Shown here: piece after piece, positions 1 through 7,297 of the stretch
Numbering within the stretch: the first letter of the stretch is position 1
Layout: each line of letters opens with the position of its first letter
Source: Dermatophilus congolensis
GTDB taxonomy: Bacteria > Actinomycetota > Actinomycetes > Actinomycetales > Dermatophilaceae
Direction of reading: 5' to 3'
Assembly (NCBI GenBank): GCA_030538115.1
Contig: JAUNUP010000015.1
Coordinates: 891 to 64,890 of the forward strand
Length of the DNA: 64,000 nt
Made by a program: the position numbers and the translations under genes
Notes under the pieces: model-generated
The model's database searches: none
Told to the model about the DNA's origin: nothing
Seen by the model: only the letters and a program-made list of their open reading frames with translations

Positions 1-10
1 CCCCACGCGA

Positions 11-31
11 GGGGGGGGCCAGGCCCCCCCC
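11..31. terminator. G/C-rich hairpin, probable terminator
   Basis: A run of eight G, then CC, a single A, GG and nine C can fold into a 9-bp stem with a one-base loop. It probably ends transcription of a gene lying left of the window. There is no clear U tract, as is common for actinobacterial terminators. Confidence 0.5.
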
Positions 32-202
32 CGGCGCTACATATTGGTGGTTGCGTGGTATGGCCCCTATAGGCCCCTGCCGACGCACCCACATAGCTGA
101 AGGATTCGTCCGAGATCGGTCTTCGGCACGTCGGCATTGCAAAAGCGTCCCCCGGAGAGAGGGTGAGGCCTTCGCCTTCGGAGCGCGCCCGGACTCCACG
201 CC

Positions 203-208
203 TACACT
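203..208 (+). promoter_or_regulatory. -10 box TACACT for mntA (leaderless)
   Basis: TACACT lies exactly six bases before the ATG of mntA, so transcription would start at or next to the start codon. No Shine-Dalgarno sequence is seen, and no convincing -35 box. Confidence 0.5.
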
Positions 209-214
209 GGCGAC

Positions 215-514
215 ATGACGGCGGTCGCGGACATCGACTACGCGCGGTTACGTGATGTGTGTACGCGCTACGGTGTCTTGCGTCTCGAGGTCTTCGGATC
301 CGTCGTGCGCGGGGAGGCGGCAGAAGACAGCGACATCGACCTGCTGTACACACTGGCTCCCGGCAGACGCCTGGGGTGGGCCATCGAGGATCTTGCAGCG
401 GAGTTGTCTGATGTATTCGGCCGTCGCGTCGACTTGGTCTCGCGCCGCGCGCTGCACGCCCGGTTGCGCGACAGCGTCCTTGCGGAGGCGGAGCAACTGT
501 ATGCCGCGGCGTGA
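215..514 (+). CDS. mntA: MntA-type nucleotidyltransferase antitoxin
   Basis: This is a 99-residue minimal nucleotidyltransferase of the MNT family. Residues near 28-43 carry an exact GSX10DXD signature (GS, ten residues, then DID), which holds the metal-binding aspartates of the polymerase-beta-like fold. In characterised type VII toxin-antitoxin systems MntA adds AMP to a tyrosine of the HEPN toxin HepT and so neutralises it. The next gene overlaps by 14 bases and is a HEPN protein with the matching target motif, which makes the pairing convincing. The start follows a TACACT -10 box by six bases, suggesting a leaderless message. Function is inferred from motif and context. Confidence 0.85.
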   Translation: MTAVADIDYARLRDVCTRYGVLRLEVFGSVVRGEAAEDSDIDLLYTLAPGRRLGWAIEDLAAELSDVFGRRVDLVSRRALHARLRDSVLAEAEQLYAAA

Positions 515-851
515 GGTTCTCCTGCTCGAGGAAATGATCGATGCTGCGGAGCAGGCACAACGTCTCGCCGCTGGGTACGACGTGGAAGGCCTTCAAGCGG
601 ACAGGCAACGCCGGGAGGCGCTCCTGTGGAACTTCACAGTCTTGGGGGAGGCCGCAGCGCAACTCGACTCCGACTTCAAAGCGGCTCACTCGCACGTCAA
701 TTGGGCACGCCCGAGCCAACTGCGGAATCGGATCGTTCATGGGTACTGGTCCGTGGACCTCGAAATCCTCTTGACTACGGCCGTGGAGGACCTGCCTGAG
801 TACACGACGAGCCTACGAAGGGTCCTGGAGGGGACGGCGAACGATCTGTAG
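501..851 (+). CDS. hepT: HepT-type HEPN ribonuclease toxin
   Basis: This 116-residue, mostly helical protein starts at ATG 501, 14 bases inside mntA. The start beginning MPRREVLL was chosen because it follows the mntA coding end and gives the usual HepT length; the frame is open further upstream, but those residues look like mntA read out of frame. It contains RNRIVHGY, an exact RX4HXY motif: Arg and His form the RNase centre of HEPN toxins, and the Tyr is the residue that MntA modifies in studied pairs. The predicted role is an mRNA- or tRNA-cleaving toxin held inactive by the upstream partner. DUF86 is the older family name. Confidence 0.87.
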   Translation: MPRREVLLLEEMIDAAEQAQRLAAGYDVEGLQADRQRREALLWNFTVLGEAAAQLDSDFKAAHSHVNWARPSQLRNRIVHGYWSVDLEILLTTAVEDLPEYTTSLRRVLEGTANDL

Positions 852-978
852 GGTGCGAACTCCGGCGCATCGCTCGTGAAAGCGCGTCATTCGCGTCGTC
901 TGACCTCGCGCCTGGGTCTGCCGACTGACCTGCAGCTTTACTGTTCACAGTTCGGTAACCGCGTGGTCTACTGGAGGT

Positions 979-1452
979 GTGTCCGTTACTCAGGGGCAGC
1001 TCGTCGAGTTGTCGCGCGCCGAGGCGGAGGATGCGTTCGCGCTCGCCGCTCTCGAACTGCAGCGTGCCCGTGAGCAGGGGCGCCCTGGGCAAGACGGGTT
1101 CATCGACAAGTACGCCGACTTCTGGCTCGGTGACAGGCAGCACCGCCCGGCCTGGATCGCGAAGCAACTCGACGGCCGCCCCCTCGGCGCTCTCATCCTC
1201 GACGTGCGTCTCTCGATGCCGTCCCCCGGTCAGCGTTCGCGGGCCGTGGCCGTGATCGACACGCTCTTCGTCAACCCGGCACACCGCCGCCAGGGCACGG
1301 GGGAGCGGCTGGTGCGTGCCGCCCTCATCTGGTGTACGCAGGCCGGTGTCACTGCGGTACACGTGGCCCCGACGCCGCTGTCGTCCTCGCTGCTGGGCCG
1401 CCTCGGCTTCTCCCCGGCCGACGCCGAGATCGCGATCGTCAAACTGCGCTGA
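979..1452 (+). CDS. GNAT-family N-acetyltransferase
   Basis: A 157-residue protein whose C-terminal half reads as a GNAT fold: VIDTLFVNPAHRRQGTGERL is the beta4/motif A acetyl-CoA-binding segment with the R/Q-x-x-G-x-G loop, and a later LLGRLGFSP segment matches motif B. The acceptor substrate cannot be told. The GTG start at 979 has a GGAGG at 973-977, which is too close to be ideal, so the true start may differ by a few codons. It stands alone between hepT and the Nramp gene, with 127 and 258 bases of flanking non-coding DNA. Confidence 0.75.
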   Translation: MSVTQGQLVELSRAEAEDAFALAALELQRAREQGRPGQDGFIDKYADFWLGDRQHRPAWIAKQLDGRPLGALILDVRLSMPSPGQRSRAVAVIDTLFVNPAHRRQGTGERLVRAALIWCTQAGVTAVHVAPTPLSSSLLGRLGFSPADAEIAIVKLR

Positions 1453-1710
1453 CCGTTCCTCCGCGCGACCGGCGCCCAATCCGCCCTGGCGCGGTGGGCC
1501 ACGGCGGGACAGACCCACACTTTCGATGCCAAATGTCGACTGTGCGTTAACAATCGATGCGATCTGCGCTCCGTCGAGCCGTTACCACCACTCACCGGCG
1601 TGTTCGACCGATACTGTGACACCTCTCGGCATCCGCCGTGAGCCGGTCAAGACCAGCGCCGACATCCGCCCCCCTCGCCTCATGTGCGAATGGCCGACCA
1701 GGAGCCGCCC

Positions 1711-2973
1711 ATGTCTGTCACGCCACAGGACTCCACCGCCCAGATCCGTCCCGGCTGGAGGAGTGTGGGCCCCGGTCTCGTCGTCGCGGCTACCGGCGTG
1801 GGAGCCGCCGACCTCGTCGCCACCCTCATCGCGGGTCAGCGGTACGGTTACGCACTCCTGTGGGCGGTCGTGCTCGGCTGCATCATGAAGATCGTGCTCG
1901 TAGAGGGTGCCGGGCGCTACTCCCTCGCGACCGGAGAGACGATCTACCAGGGCTGGTCGCGCCTCGGCTGGTGGACCACCGTCTACTTCGGGCCCTACAT
2001 CGTCATCTGGGGCTTCGTCTACGGCGCGGCTGCGATGGCGGGCACCGGCATCCCGCTGGCCGCACTGTTCCCCGTCGCGAGCGTGACCGTGTGGGGCATC
2101 GCCTCCGGTCTCATCGGAGCCGCGCTGGTCTGGTTCGGCCGGTACTCGTTCGTCGAGAAGCTGTGCACCGTGCTCGTGGGGCTCATGTTCATCTCGATGA
2201 CGGGCGCGGCGATCATGACGCTGCCGAACCTCGGCGGCATCCTCAAGGGCCTCGTGCCCACGATCCCGCAGGGGTCGCTCGTCAACATGCTCTCGGTCGC
2301 CGGAGGTGTCGGCGGCACGATCACGCTGGCGGCCTACGGGTACTGGATCCGAGAGAAGGGCTGGACCCAGCCCAAGCACATGAAGCTCATGCGCTTCGAC
2401 AACACGATCGCCTACACGGTGACCGGCATCTTCGTGGTCTCCACGCTCATCGTCGGAGCCGAACTGCTCTACTCCTACGGCCTCGCTGTCGACGGCAAAG
2501 ACAGCGACAAGGCGCTGTTGCAGCTTTCCGACATCCTCGGCGACCGCTACGGCCTGTGGGCCTCGAAGGTCTTCCTCGTCGGGTTCTGGGCCGCGGCCAT
2601 GTCGTCGCTGGTCGGCGTGTGGAACGGTGTGTCGATGATGTTCGCCGACTTCGTGCGGCACATCACCAGCAAGTCAGACGACGACCCGTCGATCAAGGCC
2701 GGCGGCACCTGGTACAAGGCCTACGTCCTGTGGCTCACGTTCCCGCCGATGGTGCTGCTCTTCTTCGGTCGCCCGGTCGGGCTGATCCTCGCCTACGGCG
2801 TGCTCGGATCGCTGTTCATGCCGTTCCTCGGCCTGACGCTCGTGCTGCTGCTCAACTCCAAGCGCATCCCCAAGGAATGGCGCAACGGGCCCGTCTCCAA
2901 CACGGTGCTGGGCATCTGCGCGGCGTTCTTCTTCGTGCTCGCGGCCAACGAACTCATCACGCGGCTGTCGTGA
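1711..2973 (+). CDS. Nramp-related membrane transporter
   Basis: A 420-residue polytopic protein with about eleven hydrophobic segments and overall Nramp (SLC11) layout. The start at ATG 1711 is favoured because GGAG at 1701-1704 sits six bases upstream; an in-frame GTG at 1684 lacks this. In true Nramp proteins helix 1 has DPGN and helix 6 has MPH, which together bind Mn2+ or Fe2+. Here the helix 1 region reads ATGVGAADLVAT and the helix 6 region reads TITLAAYGYWIREKG, so both motifs are lost. It should belong to the Nramp-related branch, whose members may carry other ions or substrates. A strong hairpin follows the gene. Confidence 0.72.
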   Translation: MSVTPQDSTAQIRPGWRSVGPGLVVAATGVGAADLVATLIAGQRYGYALLWAVVLGCIMKIVLVEGAGRYSLATGETIYQGWSRLGWWTTVYFGPYIVIWGFVYGAAAMAGTGIPLAALFPVASVTVWGIASGLIGAALVWFGRYSFVEKLCTVLVGLMFISMTGAAIMTLPNLGGILKGLVPTIPQGSLVNMLSVAGGVGGTITLAAYGYWIREKGWTQPKHMKLMRFDNTIAYTVTGIFVVSTLIVGAELLYSYGLAVDGKDSDKALLQLSDILGDRYGLWASKVFLVGFWAAAMSSLVGVWNGVSMMFADFVRHITSKSDDDPSIKAGGTWYKAYVLWLTFPPMVLLFFGRPVGLILAYGVLGSLFMPFLGLTLVLLLNSKRIPKEWRNGPVSNTVLGICAAFFFVLAANELITRLS

Positions 2974-2979
2974 GACGCG

Positions 2980-3021
2980 CGACAGCGCCGTGCCCCGCTC
3001 CGGCAGGGCACGGCGCTGTCG
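2980..3021. terminator. Bidirectional terminator hairpin
   Basis: Perfect 16-bp inverted repeat (CGACAGCGCCGTGCCC at 2980-2995 with its complement at 3006-3021) and a 10-base loop. It lies between the convergent Nramp-like gene and the reductase gene and can serve both. Confidence 0.8.
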
Positions 3022-3037
3022 TCTGTTCGGTCGTGGT

Positions 3038-3472
3038 TCAGGCCGGTTCGCAGATGAACACCGGGATGAGCCGGTCGGTCTTCGTCGCGTACTCCGCGTA
3101 GGGCGGGAAGGCCGCCACGCAACGCTCCCACCACTCCTCGCGCTCGGCACCCTCGAGCTCGCGGGCGACGCGCTCGAGGGTTTCTGTGCCGTCCTGCACG
3201 TCGACCTGCGGGTTCGCCTTCATGGAGTGGTACCAGGCCGGGTGCTTCGGGGCTCCGCCGTAGGAGGCGACGGCCGCGTACGAGCCGTTGTGCTCGACCT
3301 TCATCAGCGGGATACGCCGGAGCAGCCCCGACTTGGCGCCACGCACGGTGAACACGACCACCGCCATGCCGTTCATGTCGACCGCGCGGGTGTCGCCCGC
3401 AGCGTCGATCGCCTCGAGTTGCTCACGAACCCAATCGGTCACGGGCTCTTGGTATTCACCGGTCAGCGTCAT
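3038..3472 (-). CDS. Deazaflavin (F420)-dependent nitroreductase-family protein
   Basis: A 144-residue protein of the Ddn / nitroreductase-family deazaflavin-dependent oxidoreductase family. Diagnostic stretches are VVVFTVRGAKSGLLRRIPLM (strand and basic loop that contact the F420 phosphate), YAAVASYGGAPKHPAWYHSM, and a C-terminal FPPYAEYATKTDRLIPVF. Family members use reduced F420 to reduce quinones, nitro compounds or other substrates; the substrate here is unknown. ATG at 3472 was chosen because family homology begins just after it; an upstream in-frame extension of 30 codons has no similarity to the family. It is convergent with the Nramp-like gene and divergent from the HIT gene. Confidence 0.8.
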   Translation of the reverse strand: MTLTGEYQEPVTDWVREQLEAIDAAGDTRAVDMNGMAVVVFTVRGAKSGLLRRIPLMKVEHNGSYAAVASYGGAPKHPAWYHSMKANPQVDVQDGTETLERVARELEGAEREEWWERCVAAFPPYAEYATKTDRLIPVFICEPA

Positions 3473-3593
3473 GGCGACAAGTGAACCCGCCAGAACCGAC
3501 CGTGTCGACCCCAGCCGGGGCGCGTTGATACGGGGCTCGGATTGCTCCCCTCGAACATGCATGGTGGCGAGCCTGCGCGAGCATCCCGGTGAA

Positions 3594-3599
3594 TAGGAT
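3594..3599 (+). promoter_or_regulatory. -10 box TAGGAT for the HIT gene (leaderless)
   Basis: TAGGAT is six bases before the ATG at 3606 and no Shine-Dalgarno sequence is present, the arrangement expected for a leaderless transcript. Confidence 0.45.
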
Positions 3600-3605
3600 C
3601 AGTGC

Positions 3606-4160
3606 ATGAACGACGCCCCCCGTATCGACGACCAAGCCGCGTTCGCCGGCGACCCCGACGGGTGGGAGCGGCTGTGGACCCCGCACCGCATGGCCTACAT
3701 CGAGGGGGAGCGCCCCTCTCCGACAGCCGGAACCGGCTGCCCGTTCTGCGACGGTCCGCTGCGCGACGACGAAGATTCGCTCATCGTGTACCGCGGCGAG
3801 CTCTGCTACGCGATTCTCAACCTCTTCCCGTACAACCCTGGACACCTGCTCATCTGCCCGTACCGGCACGTGGCCTCATACGTCGACCTTGACGACTCCG
3901 AGCTGGAGGAGTTCACCGCAGTGACGCGGCAGGGCATCAAGGCACTCACCAACGCGCTGGCGCCCATGGGGTACAACCTCGGCATGAACCAGGGCGAGGT
4001 GGCCGGAGCCGGCGTGGCCGCGCACCTGCACCAGCACATCGTGCCGCGCTGGGGAGGCGACTCGAACTTCTTCCCGATCGTCGCCCGCACGAAGGCGATG
4101 CCGACCCTCCTGGGCGACACCCGCGCGCGCGTAGCCGAGGCTTGGGCCGCACTCGCCTGA
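3606..4160 (+). CDS. HIT-domain Ap4A phosphorylase-like protein
   Basis: A 184-residue HIT protein. HLHQHIVPRW near the C-terminal third is the histidine triad that carries the nucleotidyl-enzyme intermediate, and FPYNPGHLLICPYRH is the typical core strand. CPFC near residues 40-43 resembles the zinc-binding half-site of this subfamily. Its closest known relative in gene order is mycobacterial Rv2613c, an Ap4A phosphorylase encoded next to pgsA; here an EF-G-like gene on the other strand lies between the two. The likely reaction is phosphorolysis of diadenosine tetraphosphate to ADP and ATP. A TAGGAT box six bases upstream suggests leaderless expression. Confidence 0.85.
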   Translation: MNDAPRIDDQAAFAGDPDGWERLWTPHRMAYIEGERPSPTAGTGCPFCDGPLRDDEDSLIVYRGELCYAILNLFPYNPGHLLICPYRHVASYVDLDDSELEEFTAVTRQGIKALTNALAPMGYNLGMNQGEVAGAGVAAHLHQHIVPRWGGDSNFFPIVARTKAMPTLLGDTRARVAEAWAALA

Positions 4161-4193
4161 CGTAGCCCACAGGACTGCACCCCCGCCACTCAG

Positions 4194-4263
4194 CAGACTT
4201 TAGGCGACGCGAACATAGTTTCTAAACTGTGCTTTGTCGCGTAACTTCTGCTAGCAGAAGTTA
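4194..4263. repeat. Dispersed palindromic element, copy A
   Basis: One of two copies in the window (the other is at 20248-20317). Bases 4204-4263 match copy B at 54 of 60 positions. The unit has an outer stem GCGAC/GTCGC (4204-4208 with 4236-4240) around an inner CATAGTTT/AAACTGTG arm, followed by a perfect 22-bp palindrome at 4242-4263 (TAACTTCTGCT and its complement). It sits in the gap between convergent genes. Function unknown: it may be a bidirectional terminator, a REP-like element or a protein-binding site. Confidence 0.75.
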
Positions 4264-4282
4264 AGGAGAGGGGAGCGGCCCA

Positions 4283-4328
4283 CATACGTACGCCCCGGTC
4301 TCCAATCGGAAACCGGGGCGTACGTATG
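4283..4328. terminator. Strong bidirectional hairpin
   Basis: Perfect 17-bp inverted repeat (CATACGTACGCCCCGGT at 4283-4299, complement at 4312-4328) with a 12-base loop, between the convergent HIT and EF-G-like genes. It directly follows repeat copy A. Confidence 0.85.
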
Positions 4329-4353
4329 GCCTATTGTCTTGCCTCTGGCAGGG

Positions 4354-6456
4354 TCACGCCTTGGCTGAGAATTCCTCGGCCAGCCTTGCGGGCATCTGCT
4401 CGTAGCCCAGACGTTCGCGGGTGAAGGTGCCGGTGCCGCGCGACATCGAGCGCAGGTCGATGGCGTAGCGGCTCAGCTCGAGCTGCGGCACCTCGGCCTT
4501 GATGACAGTCAGGCCCTCGACCTCGGCCTGCTCCGAACCCAGGATGCGTCCGCGACGACCGCTCACGTCGGTCATGATCGCGCCGACGAATTCGTCTTCG
4601 ACCGTCACGCTGAGCAGGTCGATCGGCTCGAGCAGGGCAGTCGCCCCCTTGGCGGCCGCCGCCTCCTTGAGCGCAAGCGAACCGGCCATCTGGAAGGCCG
4701 CGTCGGAGGAGTCGACGGAGTGGGCCTTGCCGTCGAACAGCGTCACACGCACGTCGACCATCGGGTACCCGGCGACGACACCCTTCTCGAGTTGGGCGCG
4801 CACGCCCTTCTCGACGCTGGGGATGAACTGCCGCGGCACGGCGCCGCCGACGACCTTGTCGACGAACTCGAAGCCCTCGCCACGCGGCAGCGGCTCGACC
4901 GTGATGTCGCAGACCGCGTACTGGCCGTGGCCACCGCTCTGCTTGACGTGGCGGCCCTTGGCCGTGCTCGAACCGACGAAGGTCTCGCGCAGGGCGATCT
5001 TCAGCGGCACGCTCGTCACCTCGACACCGAGGGCGCGGAGCTTGTCGAGCACGAGGTCGAGGTGGGTCTGGCCCATCGTCCACAGCACGATCTGCGCCGT
5101 CTCAGCGTTGTGCTCGACGCGCAGGCTCGGGTCGGTGCCGGCGAGACGCTGCAGGGCCCCCGGCAGCTTGTCCTCGTCGTTGCGGCTCGCGGCCTCGATG
5201 GCGTTCGGCAACAGCGCCTCAGGCATGTCCCACGGAGCGATGACCAGCGGGTTACCGACGGTGCTGATCGTGTCGGAGGTCTGCGCGGCGGGCAGCTTCT
5301 GCACGACGGCCAGGTCACCGGCGATCGCCTTGTCCTTGGGGCGCAGGTCGTCGCCGAGGGGCGAAGCCAGCGGGCCCACGCGCACCTCGTCGTCGTGGTC
5401 TTCGTGACCGGCGACGGGGTGCTCCACGAAGTGGGAGAGGTGACCCGAGACGTGCACCGTCTCGTCGGCGACCAGGGTGCCCGAGAACACGCGTACGAGG
5501 CAGATGTGCCCGACATAGGCGTCGGTGGTCGTACGGATGACCTCGGCGAGCAGCGGCCCGTCGGAGGAGATCTCGACCGGATCGGCGGGTGCACCCTGCG
5601 GCGTGTACAGGCTCGGCTGGCGCACCTGCGTGGGAGCAGGGAACGCGGCCTCGACCAGGTGCAGCACGACGTTGATGCCCGCGCCGGTGTCGACGGAGAC
5701 GGGGAGCACAGGGTGGAACGAGCCGCGCGCCATCGCGGCGAGCAGCGCGGTCTCCATCACCTCGAAGCCGATCTCCTCGCCGCCGAGGTAGCGGTCGAGC
5801 AGCGAGTCGTCCTCCGCCTCCTGGATGATGCCCTCGAGCAGGTCACCCTGGTAGGTATCGAAGATCGGGATGTGTTCTTCGGCCGTGGGCTGCACCGTGC
5901 GCTCGGCGCCGGAGTAGTCGTGCACCTCACCGATGACGAGGTCGATCATCTGGTCGAGGCTGCCGTTCGGGCCGATGACCGGCACGCCGAGGGGCTGCAC
6001 GCCCTCTCCGAAGGCGTTCTGACAATCGGCGACCGTGGCGTCGAAGTCGGCGTTCTGAGCATCGAGCTTGGTCATCACCACGGCGCGGGGCATGTTCACG
6101 GCCGCGCATTCGCGCCAGAGGGCCGCGGTCGCGGTGTCGACACCATCGGCGGCGGACACGACGAACAAGGCGGCGTCGGCGGCGCGGAGCCCTGCTCGCA
6201 GCTCGCCGACGAAGTCGGGGTACCCGGGCGCGTCGAGAAGGTTGACGACGACTCCGTTGCTGTCGAGTGCGGCGATCGACAGCGACGTCGAGCGCTCGTC
6301 ACCCCGTTGCGGAGGCCGGTAGCCGGGGGTGGTGATGCCGATGAGGTGGTCGAAAAGCCTCGTCTTGCCGGAGCCACTCGGACCGACCAGCACCACGTTT
6401 CGGATGCGATCGGAGGAGGTGGGAACCGGAGCCGAGGCGCTTGTTTGTCTGGCCAT
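4354..6456 (-). CDS. EF-G-like translational GTPase (FusA2 type)
   Basis: A 700-residue protein with the full EF-G domain order. The GTPase domain shows GPSGSGKT (residues 25-32), DAPGYPDF for the G3 motif and TKLD where NKXD is usual. Domains II to V follow, including a domain IV stretch HVKQSGGHGQYAVCDI. EF-G drives ribosomal translocation; paralogues of this type (mycobacterial FusA2, Rv0120c) are not the main EF-G, and their role is unsettled. The switch I region reads RSTSLSIA rather than RGITI, and the Asn of the guanine-specificity motif is Thr. The genuine fusA would be expected in the str operon elsewhere. It is transcribed alone, opposite to its neighbours. Confidence 0.85.
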   Translation of the reverse strand: MARQTSASAPVPTSSDRIRNVVLVGPSGSGKTRLFDHLIGITTPGYRPPQRGDERSTSLSIAALDSNGVVVNLLDAPGYPDFVGELRAGLRAADAALFVVSAADGVDTATAALWRECAAVNMPRAVVMTKLDAQNADFDATVADCQNAFGEGVQPLGVPVIGPNGSLDQMIDLVIGEVHDYSGAERTVQPTAEEHIPIFDTYQGDLLEGIIQEAEDDSLLDRYLGGEEIGFEVMETALLAAMARGSFHPVLPVSVDTGAGINVVLHLVEAAFPAPTQVRQPSLYTPQGAPADPVEISSDGPLLAEVIRTTTDAYVGHICLVRVFSGTLVADETVHVSGHLSHFVEHPVAGHEDHDDEVRVGPLASPLGDDLRPKDKAIAGDLAVVQKLPAAQTSDTISTVGNPLVIAPWDMPEALLPNAIEAASRNDEDKLPGALQRLAGTDPSLRVEHNAETAQIVLWTMGQTHLDLVLDKLRALGVEVTSVPLKIALRETFVGSSTAKGRHVKQSGGHGQYAVCDITVEPLPRGEGFEFVDKVVGGAVPRQFIPSVEKGVRAQLEKGVVAGYPMVDVRVTLFDGKAHSVDSSDAAFQMAGSLALKEAAAAKGATALLEPIDLLSVTVEDEFVGAIMTDVSGRRGRILGSEQAEVEGLTVIKAEVPQLELSRYAIDLRSMSRGTGTFTRERLGYEQMPARLAEEFSAKA

Positions 6457-6668
6457 ACTTCACTCTGGGTTCACCTAATCGTCGAAGGCAACATTGACGG
6501 GTGCCAGATGCGCCACAGTTCTGTTTAGTCTCGGCATGCGGCCACGCGATCCGCTGGGCTGCGGCGCAGAGCCGATTCGCGCAGAAGCGCTTGCGCCAAA
6601 GCGACGCGGTGAGGTTTCGACACGGTCACGTAGGGTGAGAGCACCATGACGAACGACCGACACCAGAC

Positions 6669-7295
6669 ATGTTGAACAAGTTCGCACGCGCCTTCGCGAC
6701 GCGTCTGCTCACTCCGATCGCGGCCTTCTTTCTCAAGATCGGTCTGAAGCCCGATGCCGTCACATGGATCGGGACCATCGGTGCCTGTGCCGGTGCGCTG
6801 TACTTCTTCCCGCGCGGCGAGTTCGTGGCCGGCGTGCTGTTCATCGCCGTTTTCGTGATCTTCGACCTGCTCGACGGAACGATGGCCCGCATGTCGGGGC
6901 AGTCGAGCACGTGGGGTGCGTTTCTCGATTCGACTCTCGACCGCATCGCCGACGGCGCCGTCTTCGGTGGGCTCATGCTCTACTACGCCCGCCAGCCCGG
7001 CGAAGCCGTCACCACCTGGGCCACGCTGGCCTGCCTCATCTTCGGGTTCGTCACCAGCTACGCCCGCGCCCGTGCCGAGGGGCTGGGCCTGACGGGCGCG
7101 AACACCGGCTTGGCTGAGCGCGCCGACCGTCTCGTGGTCGTGCTGCTCGTGACGTTCATCGTCGGCCTGTTCGATCTGCCGGGTGAGATCCTGGCGGCAA
7201 CGCTGTGGCTGCTGGCGCTCGCCTCCGCGTTCACGGTGGGGCAGCGCATGCTGGGGGTCCACCGCGAGATCCGGGCCGGCCAGAAGAACGGATAA
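6669..7295 (+). CDS. pgsA: Phosphatidylinositol phosphate synthase (CDP-alcohol phosphatidyltransferase)
   Basis: A 208-residue integral membrane enzyme. The CDP-alcohol signature is complete near residues 66-96: D-x2-DG-x2-AR-x8-G-x3-D-x3-D (FDLLDGTMARM, then GAFLDSTLDRIAD), with the aspartates that bind the metals and the catalytic base. Several hydrophobic helices follow. In actinobacteria the enzyme in this position joins CDP-diacylglycerol to inositol phosphate, the first step towards phosphatidylinositol and its mannosides. That assignment rests on the adjacent patA and pimA genes. No good Shine-Dalgarno precedes ATG 6669; a TAGGGT box at 6631 could be the promoter of the operon. Confidence 0.9.
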   Translation: MLNKFARAFATRLLTPIAAFFLKIGLKPDAVTWIGTIGACAGALYFFPRGEFVAGVLFIAVFVIFDLLDGTMARMSGQSSTWGAFLDSTLDRIADGAVFGGLMLYYARQPGEAVTTWATLACLIFGFVTSYARARAEGLGLTGANTGLAERADRLVVVLLVTFIVGLFDLPGEILAATLWLLALASAFTVGQRMLGVHREIRAGQKNG

Positions 7296-7297
7296 CC

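Noticed and set aside
4204..4240. The repeat core read as a dif or parS site
   Set aside because: It has a short inverted arm like dif, but it does not match dif or parS consensus sequences, and two copies 16 kb apart would not fit a unique dif site.
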